A stretch of 64,000 nucleotides of DNA, from positions 1 to 64,000 of the forward strand of contig JABGUJ010000002.1 in NCBI GenBank assembly GCA_018646625.1, in the 5' to 3' direction. The translations under genes and the position numbers were made by a program. The notes below the pieces were generated by a model. The model was not told the DNA's origin. It was given only the letters and a program-made list of their open reading frames with translations, and searched no databases. Positions within the stretch are counted from its first letter, which is position 1. Each line of letters opens with the position of its first letter. The stretch comes from Candidatus Woesearchaeota archaeon (lineage in GTDB: Archaea > Nanobdellota > Nanobdellia > Woesearchaeales > JABGUJ01). Positions 19,195 through 28,026 of the stretch are shown piece after piece.

Positions 19195-21171
19195 ATGAAG
19201 TTAAGAAAGATAGAAGTTATTTTGTTGATTATTCTCGTCTTATTTGCATTTGGAGTCAGATTAGTAACGCTACCTAAAGGAGATTTCCTGGGAGCAGATA
19301 ATTTCTATCATTATTCTATCTTAAAGCAATCTTATGAAAATAAAGAACTGTCTACTGATAATAATCTAGATGTGTGTTATGAGGGTGTTAAAGGTGGACA
19401 TCCTGTTGGATTTTATTTAATTCCTTATTGGTTATCCTATATTATGGGTCCTTTTAATGCATTAGCAATATCATCAGCGCTATACGCTGCCATCTCGATC
19501 TTACTCTGTTTTCTTCTGTTTAAACTATTGTTCAACTCACAAATTGCGTTCATTGCATCATTCCTAATTGCGGGAACAAATGCGCACTTAGCGCGTAGCG
19601 TTGCGTTGATATACAAAGGAGACAACTTGATCTCTATTTTTCTCTTCTTGGGCTTGATATTTGCTGTAAAGATGCTTGAAGAAGATAGACTGCGTCTTAA
19701 GTTATACTATGCATTAGGTGTTGGGTTTGCAACAGGGCTGGCGACGATGTTCTGGAATGGCTATTTACTTGTTCTTGCAATAGTTAATACTTCGATTATT
19801 CTCTATATTCTTTATGAGTATATTAAACAGAAGGAGGTTAGATTAAACTTAATTGCTGCCTCAGTTGCTTTGGCGGTACAATTTGTTCTAGTTGAAGCAT
19901 TAGGTCATATGTTTGTAACTATTTTTGCTGATTTCTATAAAGTAACTTATATTTTATATTTTATTCTACCTGCTTTTATTCTATTTGGAGTATTAGAGAT
20001 ATTTGGTAGACTAGGACAAAAAGATGTTAGATTAAGATATTTGCCGTTTGTATTGTTTGCTCTATTTGGATTAATTATTTTTGTTTGGAAGTTTGCAATG
20101 ATTCTAGAAATACTGACTGGTTTTGGTTACATTAAAGCTGACGATCCATTCTCGCAGAATATACAAGAATTAACTCCTTTAACTTGGAGCTATCTTTGGT
20201 TTCATGTTTGGTTTTTTATTCTAACTGCAATTGGCGGACTGTATTTTCTATTTAAGAATATGACTGCAAAAAGAGTCTTTGCGATTTTACTGGTTGTGGT
20301 GTTTGGTTATATGATGATTGTTTCCAAGCGATATGTCTTTTTAGCGTCTATCCCTATACAACTTTGTTCTGCATTATTCATCTATGCATTAATTAATAGT
20401 TTTAAGAAATATAAGAAGTGGCTATATGTTGTTCCTATTTTGTTGATTTTAGTTAATGCTGCTTATTCTGTTAATGCGGTTACTACTCACCTTAATCCTA
20501 GGGTGGATGATGATTTTAAGAATTCATTGTATTATTTACAAGATAATTCTGAAGATAAAAGTTGTGTTATTTCAACTTGGGAAAAAGGTGGGATGGTGCA
20601 AGCGTATTCTGGAAGACATTCTTATACCTCGTCTGTTGGTGGGCAACACATAGAAAGAATTAAAACAGTAAACGATTTCTTTCTAAATAACATTAATCAA
20701 TTCACACAGGAAAATCTATACGTTCTTGTACAAGAATCTGACTTGCTTCAAATCAAAAGCATGACTCCTTTGATTGAAACGGAGAACATTGGTGGTTCTA
20801 TTATTGCGGTAACTTCTTTGCAAGACAAAGGAGAATACGAGGAAATGATTCTACAATCTAATGTCGATGGCAAGAGATATATGATTAATCGTTACAAAGA
20901 TGGATCGAATGTTGAGTTCTATATTCTGAATGGTGCGGAGAGAACATCTATCAAGACTCTTATTGTCAAACAGACAGATAAGCCGACTGCAGTTGTTGAA
21001 AAATCAGAATATAATGATGATGGTTGTTTATTTATAGGGAACAAAATCTCTGCTTATTTTTCAAGAGCACTTTGTGACTCTAATCTTGTTAGGTTAATTG
21101 CGGATTTAGATGTTGAAGATTTAACTAAAACATATTCGGGTAGAGGAATTTCTATATACAAGTTTAATTAA
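19195..21171 (+). CDS. Stt3/AglB-like oligosaccharyltransferase family membrane protein
   Basis: GADNFYHY near the first TM segment, multi-TM body, soluble STWEKGGMVQAYSGRHSYTSSVGGQ corresponding to the WWDYG region. Confidence 0.75.
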   Translation: MKLRKIEVILLIILVLFAFGVRLVTLPKGDFLGADNFYHYSILKQSYENKELSTDNNLDVCYEGVKGGHPVGFYLIPYWLSYIMGPFNALAISSALYAAISILLCFLLFKLLFNSQIAFIASFLIAGTNAHLARSVALIYKGDNLISIFLFLGLIFAVKMLEEDRLRLKLYYALGVGFATGLATMFWNGYLLVLAIVNTSIILYILYEYIKQKEVRLNLIAASVALAVQFVLVEALGHMFVTIFADFYKVTYILYFILPAFILFGVLEIFGRLGQKDVRLRYLPFVLFALFGLIIFVWKFAMILEILTGFGYIKADDPFSQNIQELTPLTWSYLWFHVWFFILTAIGGLYFLFKNMTAKRVFAILLVVVFGYMMIVSKRYVFLASIPIQLCSALFIYALINSFKKYKKWLYVVPILLILVNAAYSVNAVTTHLNPRVDDDFKNSLYYLQDNSEDKSCVISTWEKGGMVQAYSGRHSYTSSVGGQHIERIKTVNDFFLNNINQFTQENLYVLVQESDLLQIKSMTPLIETENIGGSIIAVTSLQDKGEYEEMILQSNVDGKRYMINRYKDGSNVEFYILNGAERTSIKTLIVKQTDKPTAVVEKSEYNDDGCLFIGNKISAYFSRALCDSNLVRLIADLDVEDLTKTYSGRGISIYKFN

Positions 21172-21188
21172 AAAAATAAGAATAAGAT

Positions 21189-21401
21189 TTACTCTGTTTT
21201 CTTGGTAACAAACTCAGTGTAATTGCATTTACCGCAAGTTACTCTGTTTTTATGCTGACCTAGAAAAACTCCTACACCGCATTTAGGACAGAACTTATGG
21301 TCTCTTTCTGCTTTATCACCTGAGACTTTATAGTGTTGCCATTTCTTTGATGTTAGCTTCGTCTTCTTCTCTTTCTTTCCTTTTGCTTCTTTCTTTGCCA
21401 T
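21189..21401 (-). CDS. rps27ae: 30S ribosomal protein S27ae
   Basis: [29 protein letters not shown]. Confidence 0.92.
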   Translation of the reverse strand: MAKKEAKGKKEKKTKLTSKKWQHYKVSGDKAERDHKFCPKCGVGVFLGQHKNRVTCGKCNYTEFVTKKTE

Positions 21402-21414
21402 TTTCTAGTGTGAT

Positions 21415-21852
21415 TTATTCAGCAGGTTTTTCTGCTTCTTTCTTTTTTTCTTCTTCAGCTGGTTTCTCTTCAGCAGGAGCTTCTTCTTTTTTCTCTTCCT
21501 CGGCAGGCTTTTCCTCTGCTGCAGGTGCTTCTTCGGCTGGTTTTTCTTTAGCAGGAGCTTCTTCTTTTTTCACTTCAGGTTCCTTATGTTTCTCAACCAG
21601 TTTCTTAAGCTCGAATTTTTCTAGTTCTTCTTTATTATCGTAAACGTGAGCAATAACTTTAACATCGCTTTTTCCATATTTAGGATAAATGTGTTTTAGA
21701 ATAACTAATTCAGGATCTTTATTAAGTTTCTTTGCTAATTGTTTTTTAAGATCTAATCTAGATGGTGTTGGACCTTCTGATTGAATCATAGCAGAGACTC
21801 TTTTTCTCGATAGTAACTGCATATCTTTTTCTTTTAAAATCTCTATATCCAT
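21415..21852 (-). CDS. rps24e: 30S ribosomal protein S24e with long Ala/Lys/Pro/Glu tail
   Basis: RKRVSAMIQSEGPTPSRLDLKKQLAKKLN..HIYPKYGKSDVKVIAHVYDN; syntenic with spt4 and rpoE. Confidence 0.92.
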   Translation of the reverse strand: MDIEILKEKDMQLLSRKRVSAMIQSEGPTPSRLDLKKQLAKKLNKDPELVILKHIYPKYGKSDVKVIAHVYDNKEELEKFELKKLVEKHKEPEVKKEEAPAKEKPAEEAPAAEEKPAEEEKKEEAPAEEKPAEEEKKKEAEKPAE

Positions 21853-21858
21853 TTTAAC

Positions 21859-22044
21859 TTACCTACACTTTATTGCATATTCGCCTTTAACTTCAATTCC
21901 GATCTTTTGTGCGACTTCTGATTTGTTTGCGTCACTTATATAGATTCTTCCTTGCCAGTTAGTCGAAAAATTAGATGTTTTATCGACCGGGCATTCGTCG
22001 CCTTCAATAAACATCTTGCATGATTTGCATACTTTCTTTTTCAT
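21859..22044 (-). CDS. spt4: Transcription elongation factor Spt4 (RNA polymerase subunit E'')
   Basis: KVCKSCKMFIEGDECPVDKTSNFSTNWQGRIYISD. Confidence 0.92.
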   Translation of the reverse strand: MKKKVCKSCKMFIEGDECPVDKTSNFSTNWQGRIYISDANKSEVAQKIGIEVKGEYAIKCR

Positions 22045-22053
22045 TTTATCCTC

Positions 22054-22617
22054 TTACTTAGCTTTTTTAGGTTTGTTTTTATCTTCTTCCATCCATTCAA
22101 ACTTACCTAACCATGGTTGTCTCATAGTTAATCCGAGTTTAGGATTATTTACATCTTTAAAGCTAACTGCGATCATTCTTGCTCTACATCTATCTCCGCC
22201 TTTAAGAGATCTCTTGGATTCTTTTCCGTTAAGTACTCCGTCTTTACCGAAGCTTACGAAATCATCCATTGTTTGTGAAACGTGAATCATTCCCTCGATC
22301 GGGCCTATGTTAATGAATGCACCAAAATCAGTTATGTCTTTTATTCTACCAAGAACAACTTCTTGCATTTCTGGTTTGTATGTTACTAATTCAAATTCAG
22401 AACTATAAAATGATGCACCGTCGCCAGGTATCACAGTTCCATCTTCGATTTTTTTAACATCTGAAACATCAATTACGATGCCTATCTCTGGAGAGATGTA
22501 ACCATCGTACTTCTTCTTAATCATTTTTATGACCGCTTCTTTTGTGCTAACTCCGAATAACTCGGGTGACACTCTGATGTGGTCTTTTACAGTTGTTTTG
22601 TAAAACATTTCACACAA
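22054..22617 (-). CDS. rpoE: DNA-directed RNA polymerase subunit E' (Rpo7)
   Basis: VKDHIRVSPELFG N-terminus and S1 domain VVLGRIKDITDFGAFINIGPIEGMIHVSQ. Confidence 0.93.
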   Translation of the reverse strand: MCEMFYKTTVKDHIRVSPELFGVSTKEAVIKMIKKKYDGYISPEIGIVIDVSDVKKIEDGTVIPGDGASFYSSEFELVTYKPEMQEVVLGRIKDITDFGAFINIGPIEGMIHVSQTMDDFVSFGKDGVLNGKESKRSLKGGDRCRARMIAVSFKDVNNPKLGLTMRQPWLGKFEWMEEDKNKPKKAK

Positions 22618-23002
22618 ACCTCAGATATTTTTTTTGTCTAAGCGTTAAGACCTTAGCTTTCTTGGCTTTTACGCGCTCTTTGAGCCCTTTGTCTTGTGTA
22701 CAGACAACCCAATTTTCATCGACAAGCTCAACTATCTGATCATCAACGTATGAGTCCGATTCTGAACTTATGATATTTATTTGTTGCGCTTTTAATATGT
22801 CTAAAGCCAGCTTCGAAGCTCTTTTATCTGCTCCTTTGCCGCATTCTAAGATCTTATCTATCTCTTTTAAGCTATCCCTTAGTATATTGAGCTTACTTTT
22901 CGGTCCACAGTTCTCTCTGATCTCTGTATAGATATCTACGCCAAATTGGCCCGGTATGAGTAGAAAGTTCGTATCTAAGAGCACTTTTGCAGGTTGAGCC
23001 AT
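22610..23002 (-). CDS. PIN-domain FCF1/Utp24-like nuclease
   Basis: LLDTNFLLIPGQFGVDIYTEI ... CTQDKGLKERVKAKKAKVLTLRQKKYL; canonical position upstream of rpoE. Confidence 0.88.
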   Translation of the reverse strand: MAQPAKVLLDTNFLLIPGQFGVDIYTEIRENCGPKSKLNILRDSLKEIDKILECGKGADKRASKLALDILKAQQINIISSESDSYVDDQIVELVDENWVVCTQDKGLKERVKAKKAKVLTLRQKKYLRFV

Positions 23003-23011
23003 ATTTAAACG

Positions 23012-25027
23012 TCAGCTTTGTCTTTTTATAAAGCTTTGTGTCGCCTTGAATTGGGCAACTATGAATTTATCTGATTTGTAGAGCCATCTTCTTATCTTTT
23101 GCCAGAAGCTCAATTTATTCAACCAAGTGTTAAATGTAAGATCTTCCGTGTATTGGTTTCCTTTCTTGTCTTTAAACGATATACTTATTCTTCCAACATT
23201 GTCTCCATCCTTTAATCCCATTGAACTAAAGCTTAATGTGAATTTCTGATCGCCATCTAAGATAGGTGTGTGAAATTCTTCGAAGTCTCCATTTTGTTGA
23301 ATAATTAAGTTTACATCTTGAGGGTTGGAGGTTGAATGTTTCTCAACAATGAATGATACATCGTAGTATTGATTAAAGTCAACTTTTTTTGGTACTTTGA
23401 TTTCATTAACTATTATCTCTGGTTTGTCTGCGATGTAGGATTGAATGTAATCTTTTTTGTTGATTGATTCTCCTCTTAATGAGAACATTAGTTCTTGAAC
23501 GCCTAGTGTTGTTATTTGGTTTTTGAGTTTAATTGTTTTCTTTTCATTTTCGTTTATTGATGTTTTTGTACATTCGTTTTCAAAACAAACACTAACTGAT
23601 GCGTATCTCTTATTTTCTTTATTATTTATTGTACACTCTGCTTTTATTTCTTCATAATTATAATAGAATTCATCTTGAACTTCACACTTAAATTCAATAC
23701 TGTCTTCTTCAACTATGGATTCTTGAGTTGCGTGTGATTCGACGTATCTCTCTGTAAACAATCTATCGTCGAATGATGCGCTAAAGCTGACTTTCGATGT
23801 TCTGTTAAATTGATCATATATTGTTATAGGGAAATTATATATTTTTCTTCGATCTAGTGTGTCTGAGATTCTAACTTTCCAGAAAATATGTTTTGTTTCT
23901 TTTGGTTTTAGTAGAATATGTTTAGTGAAGTCATCAAAATATTCTAACAATGTGGTTTTTGCAATACTTATGGTTACAGGTGAGTAATAGTCTTCAGTGT
24001 TTGTTAATTCTATAACTGCTAAGTTGTATGATCCAAAACCTACTGCTTTTTCTAGAACTTTGGTCTTGATTGCTAGTGGATTCTTAACTTCGCCTTTTCT
24101 TTCGATGATTTTGGTTTGTATTGCGGGTTCAGTTACTTCTAGATTAACATTTTTACCTTGCCATTCAAATTCAGTTGTACTCTCGCTAGAGTCTACTCCT
24201 ATCTTGCATGTTATGTGTAGTGGATTAATCCAACCAAATTCTGCATAAGTGACATCAAATGGAATCCAACCATATCTTGGAAAGTACACTTCTGACCAGC
24301 CATGCAATCCCCAGCTATCGTCAAATAGTTGTGAGTTTGTGTATGATATTCCAGAAACGAATCTTGCGGGAATGCCTGATGCTCTGCAAAGTCCGATGAA
24401 TAAATTTGTTAGTTCATCGCACACTCCCCTTCTTGTATTGAGCACTACACTGGATCTTTCTGATGCTTCTAACGATAGTGTATCGAGGCTATAGTTTATG
24501 TTCTTGTTCACCCATTCTGCAAGTGTGAATAATACTTCGTATAAGTCATTTTTATCTCCTATTAGTTGATTAGCAGTTTTCTTCACGACTGGATGATCTG
24601 AGTCAATGTTTGTTGATGGTTCTAGATATTTGTGTGTATCTTCAGGTAGATCTGTTAATGGGTACTGAACTTTACTTGTAACTTTCTTTATTCTGTTTTT
24701 AGCTTCAATCACAGAAGTTAGAGAGTAACTCATTTGTTGATCTGGATTGTTCCATTGAAATATGTATGAGTCTCCAAAATTTACTCCTTGGGGATCTGCT
24801 TTTATTGATAATATTTCTTGTTGCCATGTATTTTTTGGTATGAAAGACAAATTTACAAAAACATTTTTCAGATAATAGTTGCTTGAAGATGGTTTGACTG
24901 TCATCTCTGAGCTAATGGAATTTTCAATCAGAAATGATTCTGTATTGTAAAGCCATGAACTATCTTGGGCAGCTATTGCTGGGAGAATTATAAAGATCAT
25001 TAGAATTAACAGCATTACCTTTTTCAT
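23012..25027 (-). CDS. Secreted transglutaminase-like domain protein
   Basis: Signal peptide; NTRRGVCDELTNLFIGLCRASGIPARFVSG..LHGWSEVYFPRYGWIPFDVT. Confidence 0.9.
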   Translation of the reverse strand: MKKVMLLILMIFIILPAIAAQDSSWLYNTESFLIENSISSEMTVKPSSSNYYLKNVFVNLSFIPKNTWQQEILSIKADPQGVNFGDSYIFQWNNPDQQMSYSLTSVIEAKNRIKKVTSKVQYPLTDLPEDTHKYLEPSTNIDSDHPVVKKTANQLIGDKNDLYEVLFTLAEWVNKNINYSLDTLSLEASERSSVVLNTRRGVCDELTNLFIGLCRASGIPARFVSGISYTNSQLFDDSWGLHGWSEVYFPRYGWIPFDVTYAEFGWINPLHITCKIGVDSSESTTEFEWQGKNVNLEVTEPAIQTKIIERKGEVKNPLAIKTKVLEKAVGFGSYNLAVIELTNTEDYYSPVTISIAKTTLLEYFDDFTKHILLKPKETKHIFWKVRISDTLDRRKIYNFPITIYDQFNRTSKVSFSASFDDRLFTERYVESHATQESIVEEDSIEFKCEVQDEFYYNYEEIKAECTINNKENKRYASVSVCFENECTKTSINENEKKTIKLKNQITTLGVQELMFSLRGESINKKDYIQSYIADKPEIIVNEIKVPKKVDFNQYYDVSFIVEKHSTSNPQDVNLIIQQNGDFEEFHTPILDGDQKFTLSFSSMGLKDGDNVGRISISFKDKKGNQYTEDLTFNTWLNKLSFWQKIRRWLYKSDKFIVAQFKATQSFIKRQS

Positions 25028-25104
25028 TGATTTGATATCTTGTTTATTGATTTATAAAGATTTACTTAGAAATACTTAAAAATAATCCTTTGATTCGTGT
25101 ATCC

Positions 25105-25254
25105 ATGACAACTTATAGGCTAAATAAAGACGTTTTGAGGAAGGCTAAAGAATTGGGGCATTGCCCTTGTGATTTGAAGAAGGTTTGTCCCTGTGACGAA
25201 TTTCTGAATGATGATAAGTGTCATTGTAAAGCTTATGAAGTTGTTGAAGAGTAA
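25105..25254 (+). CDS. 49-aa ferredoxin:thioredoxin reductase catalytic-subunit-like mini protein (not in the ORF track)
   Basis: Translated by hand: MTTYRLNKDVLRKAKELGHCPCDLKKVCPCDEFLNDDKCHCKAYEVVEE; CPC-X5-CPC-X8-CHC. Confidence 0.75.
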   Translation: MTTYRLNKDVLRKAKELGHCPCDLKKVCPCDEFLNDDKCHCKAYEVVEE

Positions 25255-25279
25255 TTCTGTTTATTGTATAAAAGAAAAC

Positions 25280-25393
25280 GCCGCGGACGAGATTTGAACT
25301 CGCGTGCCCCGAAGGACATCGGATCTTCACAGGCCACCTAAAAGGCAGTGCCAATAGCAATCCGACGCTATGGCCAGACTAAGCGACCGCGGC
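25280..25393 (-). tRNA. tRNA-Ser (GCT) with 30-nt intron (genomic 25325-25354)
   Basis: GCCGCGG/CCGCGGC acceptor; TCGGA/TCCGA anticodon stem; long variable arm TGTCCTTCGGGGCA; spliced loop TTGCTAA; BHB-like TTGC/GTGA central helix. Confidence 0.9.
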
Positions 25394-25472
25394 ATTGAGC
25401 TAGAAGTAAAATAGTTTATTTTTAAACGTTTCTATACCAATCTTTATATATCCATTTTGTGGCTCAAATACT

Positions 25473-26618
25473 ATGAGAATTGCGCTAATTAATGATATGA
25501 TCTATCCATATACTAAAGGTGGTATTGAGGTTAGAAACAAGCAGATCGCTGAGCGTCTTGCTAAACTAGGTCATGAAATCCATATATTTGGAGCTAGGCT
25601 TTGGGATGGGGATGATTTTGTAAGGAATGCTGTTAATTATCATGGCGTTCATTATTATAAACGAGTTTATGATGCTTCTGGAAAGCGAGATGCACTGAAT
25701 CCATTCATTTTTGCAAAAAAACTTCCAAAGGCTTTATCTAAATATGAGTTTGATGTAATAGACTGTAGCAGTTCTACTTACTTCCCCGCAATTAGTTGTG
25801 AAAGATATTGTAATCGTAATAATATTCCTTTAGTTGTTAGTTGGAACGAAGTTTTTGGTGATTATTGGGATGAATATGCTACTAATCCTATGAGCGCGAG
25901 AGTTGGTAAACGATATGAGAAAAAAGTTATGAACTTGAATGCAAATGTTTTGGCAGTTTCTAAATTTCTAAAGAATAGACTAGTTCAGTTTGGTGTTGAT
26001 GGTAAAAAGGTTACTGTTATTTCAAATGGTGTTGACCTTAAAGCTATTGGCCAAGCGAAAGCGGGTAAGAAAAAGTTTGATTTAATGTTTGCGGGCAGGT
26101 TGCAAAAATTGAAAAATGTGGATATGTTTGTTGAAGTGGTTAGGATTCTAAAAAAAGGGCATCCTAAGATATCTGCAATCATTTGTGGTGAGGGTCCTGA
26201 ACGGGATAGACTTAATCAATTAGTATTAAAACATAATCTTGTTAAGAATATTACTTTTACTGGTGCTGTGGAACAGTCTAAGGTTTATTCTTATATGAAA
26301 TCTTCTAAGATGTTAATTATGCCTTCAGAAACAGAAGGGTTTGGTATTGTTGCGATTGAAGCTGCCGCTGCGAGATTACCTGTGATTACTATTAATACTT
26401 TAAGAAATGCTGTTGTTGATGTGGTTAAAGATAAGAAAACTGGATTTGTTGTCGCTAAAGACGTGCTTCTTCTTGCCAAGGTATCTGAGATTTTGTTGAA
26501 AAACTCTAAGCTTAGAAAAAAGATGGGTGCCGAAGCATACAAATTAGTCAAAGAGAATTACACTTGGGACAATGTTGTTAAAAAGATCGAGAAATATTAC
26601 AAAAAAGTTAGTTCTTAG
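25473..26618 (+). CDS. Glycosyltransferase family 4
   Basis: YPYTKGGIEVRNKQIAERLAKLGHEIHIFG..; MPSETEGFGIVAIEAAAARLPVI. Confidence 0.92.
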   Translation: MRIALINDMIYPYTKGGIEVRNKQIAERLAKLGHEIHIFGARLWDGDDFVRNAVNYHGVHYYKRVYDASGKRDALNPFIFAKKLPKALSKYEFDVIDCSSSTYFPAISCERYCNRNNIPLVVSWNEVFGDYWDEYATNPMSARVGKRYEKKVMNLNANVLAVSKFLKNRLVQFGVDGKKVTVISNGVDLKAIGQAKAGKKKFDLMFAGRLQKLKNVDMFVEVVRILKKGHPKISAIICGEGPERDRLNQLVLKHNLVKNITFTGAVEQSKVYSYMKSSKMLIMPSETEGFGIVAIEAAAARLPVITINTLRNAVVDVVKDKKTGFVVAKDVLLLAKVSEILLKNSKLRKKMGAEAYKLVKENYTWDNVVKKIEKYYKKVSS

Positions 26619-28026
26619 TCATTATCTTCTTTAATTCTGTTATATCTTCTTTGTGAATCCCTTTAATTATATACATTATTGCTAAGTAAATTATTATTCC
26701 TGCAATTAGGTTTATTACAACATGCAATACATTCGCTAAATAGAATACTGCAACCCCCATAATTATTGATGAGATTATTGGTTTTATTGATGACTTGAAT
26801 ATGAGTGAAGATGTGTGTTTTTGTAGATATATTCTAAGTGCAATAAAGATTATTGCTTGAGTTGCTATTGCCGCTATTCCTGCACCTATGATGGAATATT
26901 TAGGTATTAATATTAAATTCAATACTATGTTTATTATTGCTGCAATAAGAATAATTATGGTGTGTACCTGTTGTTTGTTGATTGCATTCACTGTTGTTGC
27001 GAGTATATAATTCAGAAACATAATTCCTAATGCCCAAACTAGTATTTGCACACCTATTGTTGCATTCACAAACTCAATGGAGAATAATAAGACTACAAAC
27101 TCTTTTGCAAGCAAGGTTGTGCCAATCATCATTGGCCAGATAATAATGGAGATAATTCTTGTTGAATTATTAAATATCCTGTTTAGGTTTTCTTTCGATT
27201 TCTTAAAGTTAATCGACATCTGTGGTAGAATGGATTCTGATAGTGCAATGGGTATGAACAATAATGAGTATATCATTGTTGTTGCTGCTCCGTACCATCC
27301 AACTACTTCATCTCCTTTGAAGAATGATAGTATGATTACGTCAATTCTGAAATATAGTGCGATGAGTAATGCGGTTATCATGAAGGGGGCTGACTCTTTT
27401 AATATCTTTTTTGTTAGAGCTATGTCTGGTTTCAAGTTTGGTCTTGAGAACTTTGTAGATCCGATAATGAATGTTGCTGCTAAGTATACTATGCTTAGGA
27501 TGAGAAATGCCATCAATAAACTAACAATGTTTGGGTTGGTTAATAATATCAATAGTCCTACTAAAACTACTGCTATTCTATAAACTACTAATAGAATTGC
27601 TTCATATTCCATTTGCTCATATGCTTTGAAAGTTGATCTATACGCCAAAGCAATAAATTCAACAAATGTGTATAGTGCTACCAAATACGCAATATTCTTT
27701 GTTGCTTGAGGATAGTCTAGTACGTTAACTACAATAACTAGGAGAATAAATGTAATTATTGAAAGAACTAATTTTATGTTTAACGCATTACCTATATATT
27801 CTGCAGCTTGTTTCTTCTTTCTAGATATTTCTCTTATCAAATAGGTATTTAATCCGAAATCTGCAACTGTTGCGAAGATAACTGCTAAAGATAATGCGAA
27901 GGTATATTTTCCAAAAACTACATCTCCTAGAGTTCTTGCCATTACAAATAATAGAATGAATGAAAGTAGATTGTTTAATGCATTTGATGCTATTAACAGC
28001 GTAGTGTTTCTACTTATCTTTTTCAT
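26608..28026 (-). CDS. Wzx-like oligosaccharide flippase (MOP superfamily)
   Basis: Multi-TM; ARTLGDVVFGKYTFALSLAVIFATVADFGLNTYLIREISR. Confidence 0.9.
   Translation of the reverse strand: MKKISRNTTLLIASNALNNLLSFILLFVMARTLGDVVFGKYTFALSLAVIFATVADFGLNTYLIREISRKKKQAAEYIGNALNIKLVLSIITFILLVIVVNVLDYPQATKNIAYLVALYTFVEFIALAYRSTFKAYEQMEYEAILLVVYRIAVVLVGLLILLTNPNIVSLLMAFLILSIVYLAATFIIGSTKFSRPNLKPDIALTKKILKESAPFMITALLIALYFRIDVIILSFFKGDEVVGWYGAATTMIYSLLFIPIALSESILPQMSINFKKSKENLNRIFNNSTRIISIIIWPMMIGTTLLAKEFVVLLFSIEFVNATIGVQILVWALGIMFLNYILATTVNAINKQQVHTIIILIAAIINIVLNLILIPKYSIIGAGIAAIATQAIIFIALRIYLQKHTSSLIFKSSIKPIISSIIMGVAVFYLANVLHVVINLIAGIIIYLAIMYIIKGIHKEDITELKKIMTKN

Noticed and set aside
21189-21401. 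Possible ubiquitin link through S27ae (ubiquitin fusion partner in eukaryotes)
   Set aside because: The archaeal gene has no ubiquitin domain and is distant from the ubiquitin-like operon.
25145-25360. 71-aa ORF 25145-25360 (-)
   Set aside because: Overlaps tRNA-Ser and is antisense to the 49-aa FTR-like ORF.
27077-27583. 168-aa plus ORF opposite the first flippase
   Set aside because: Antisense of a well-supported membrane transporter gene.
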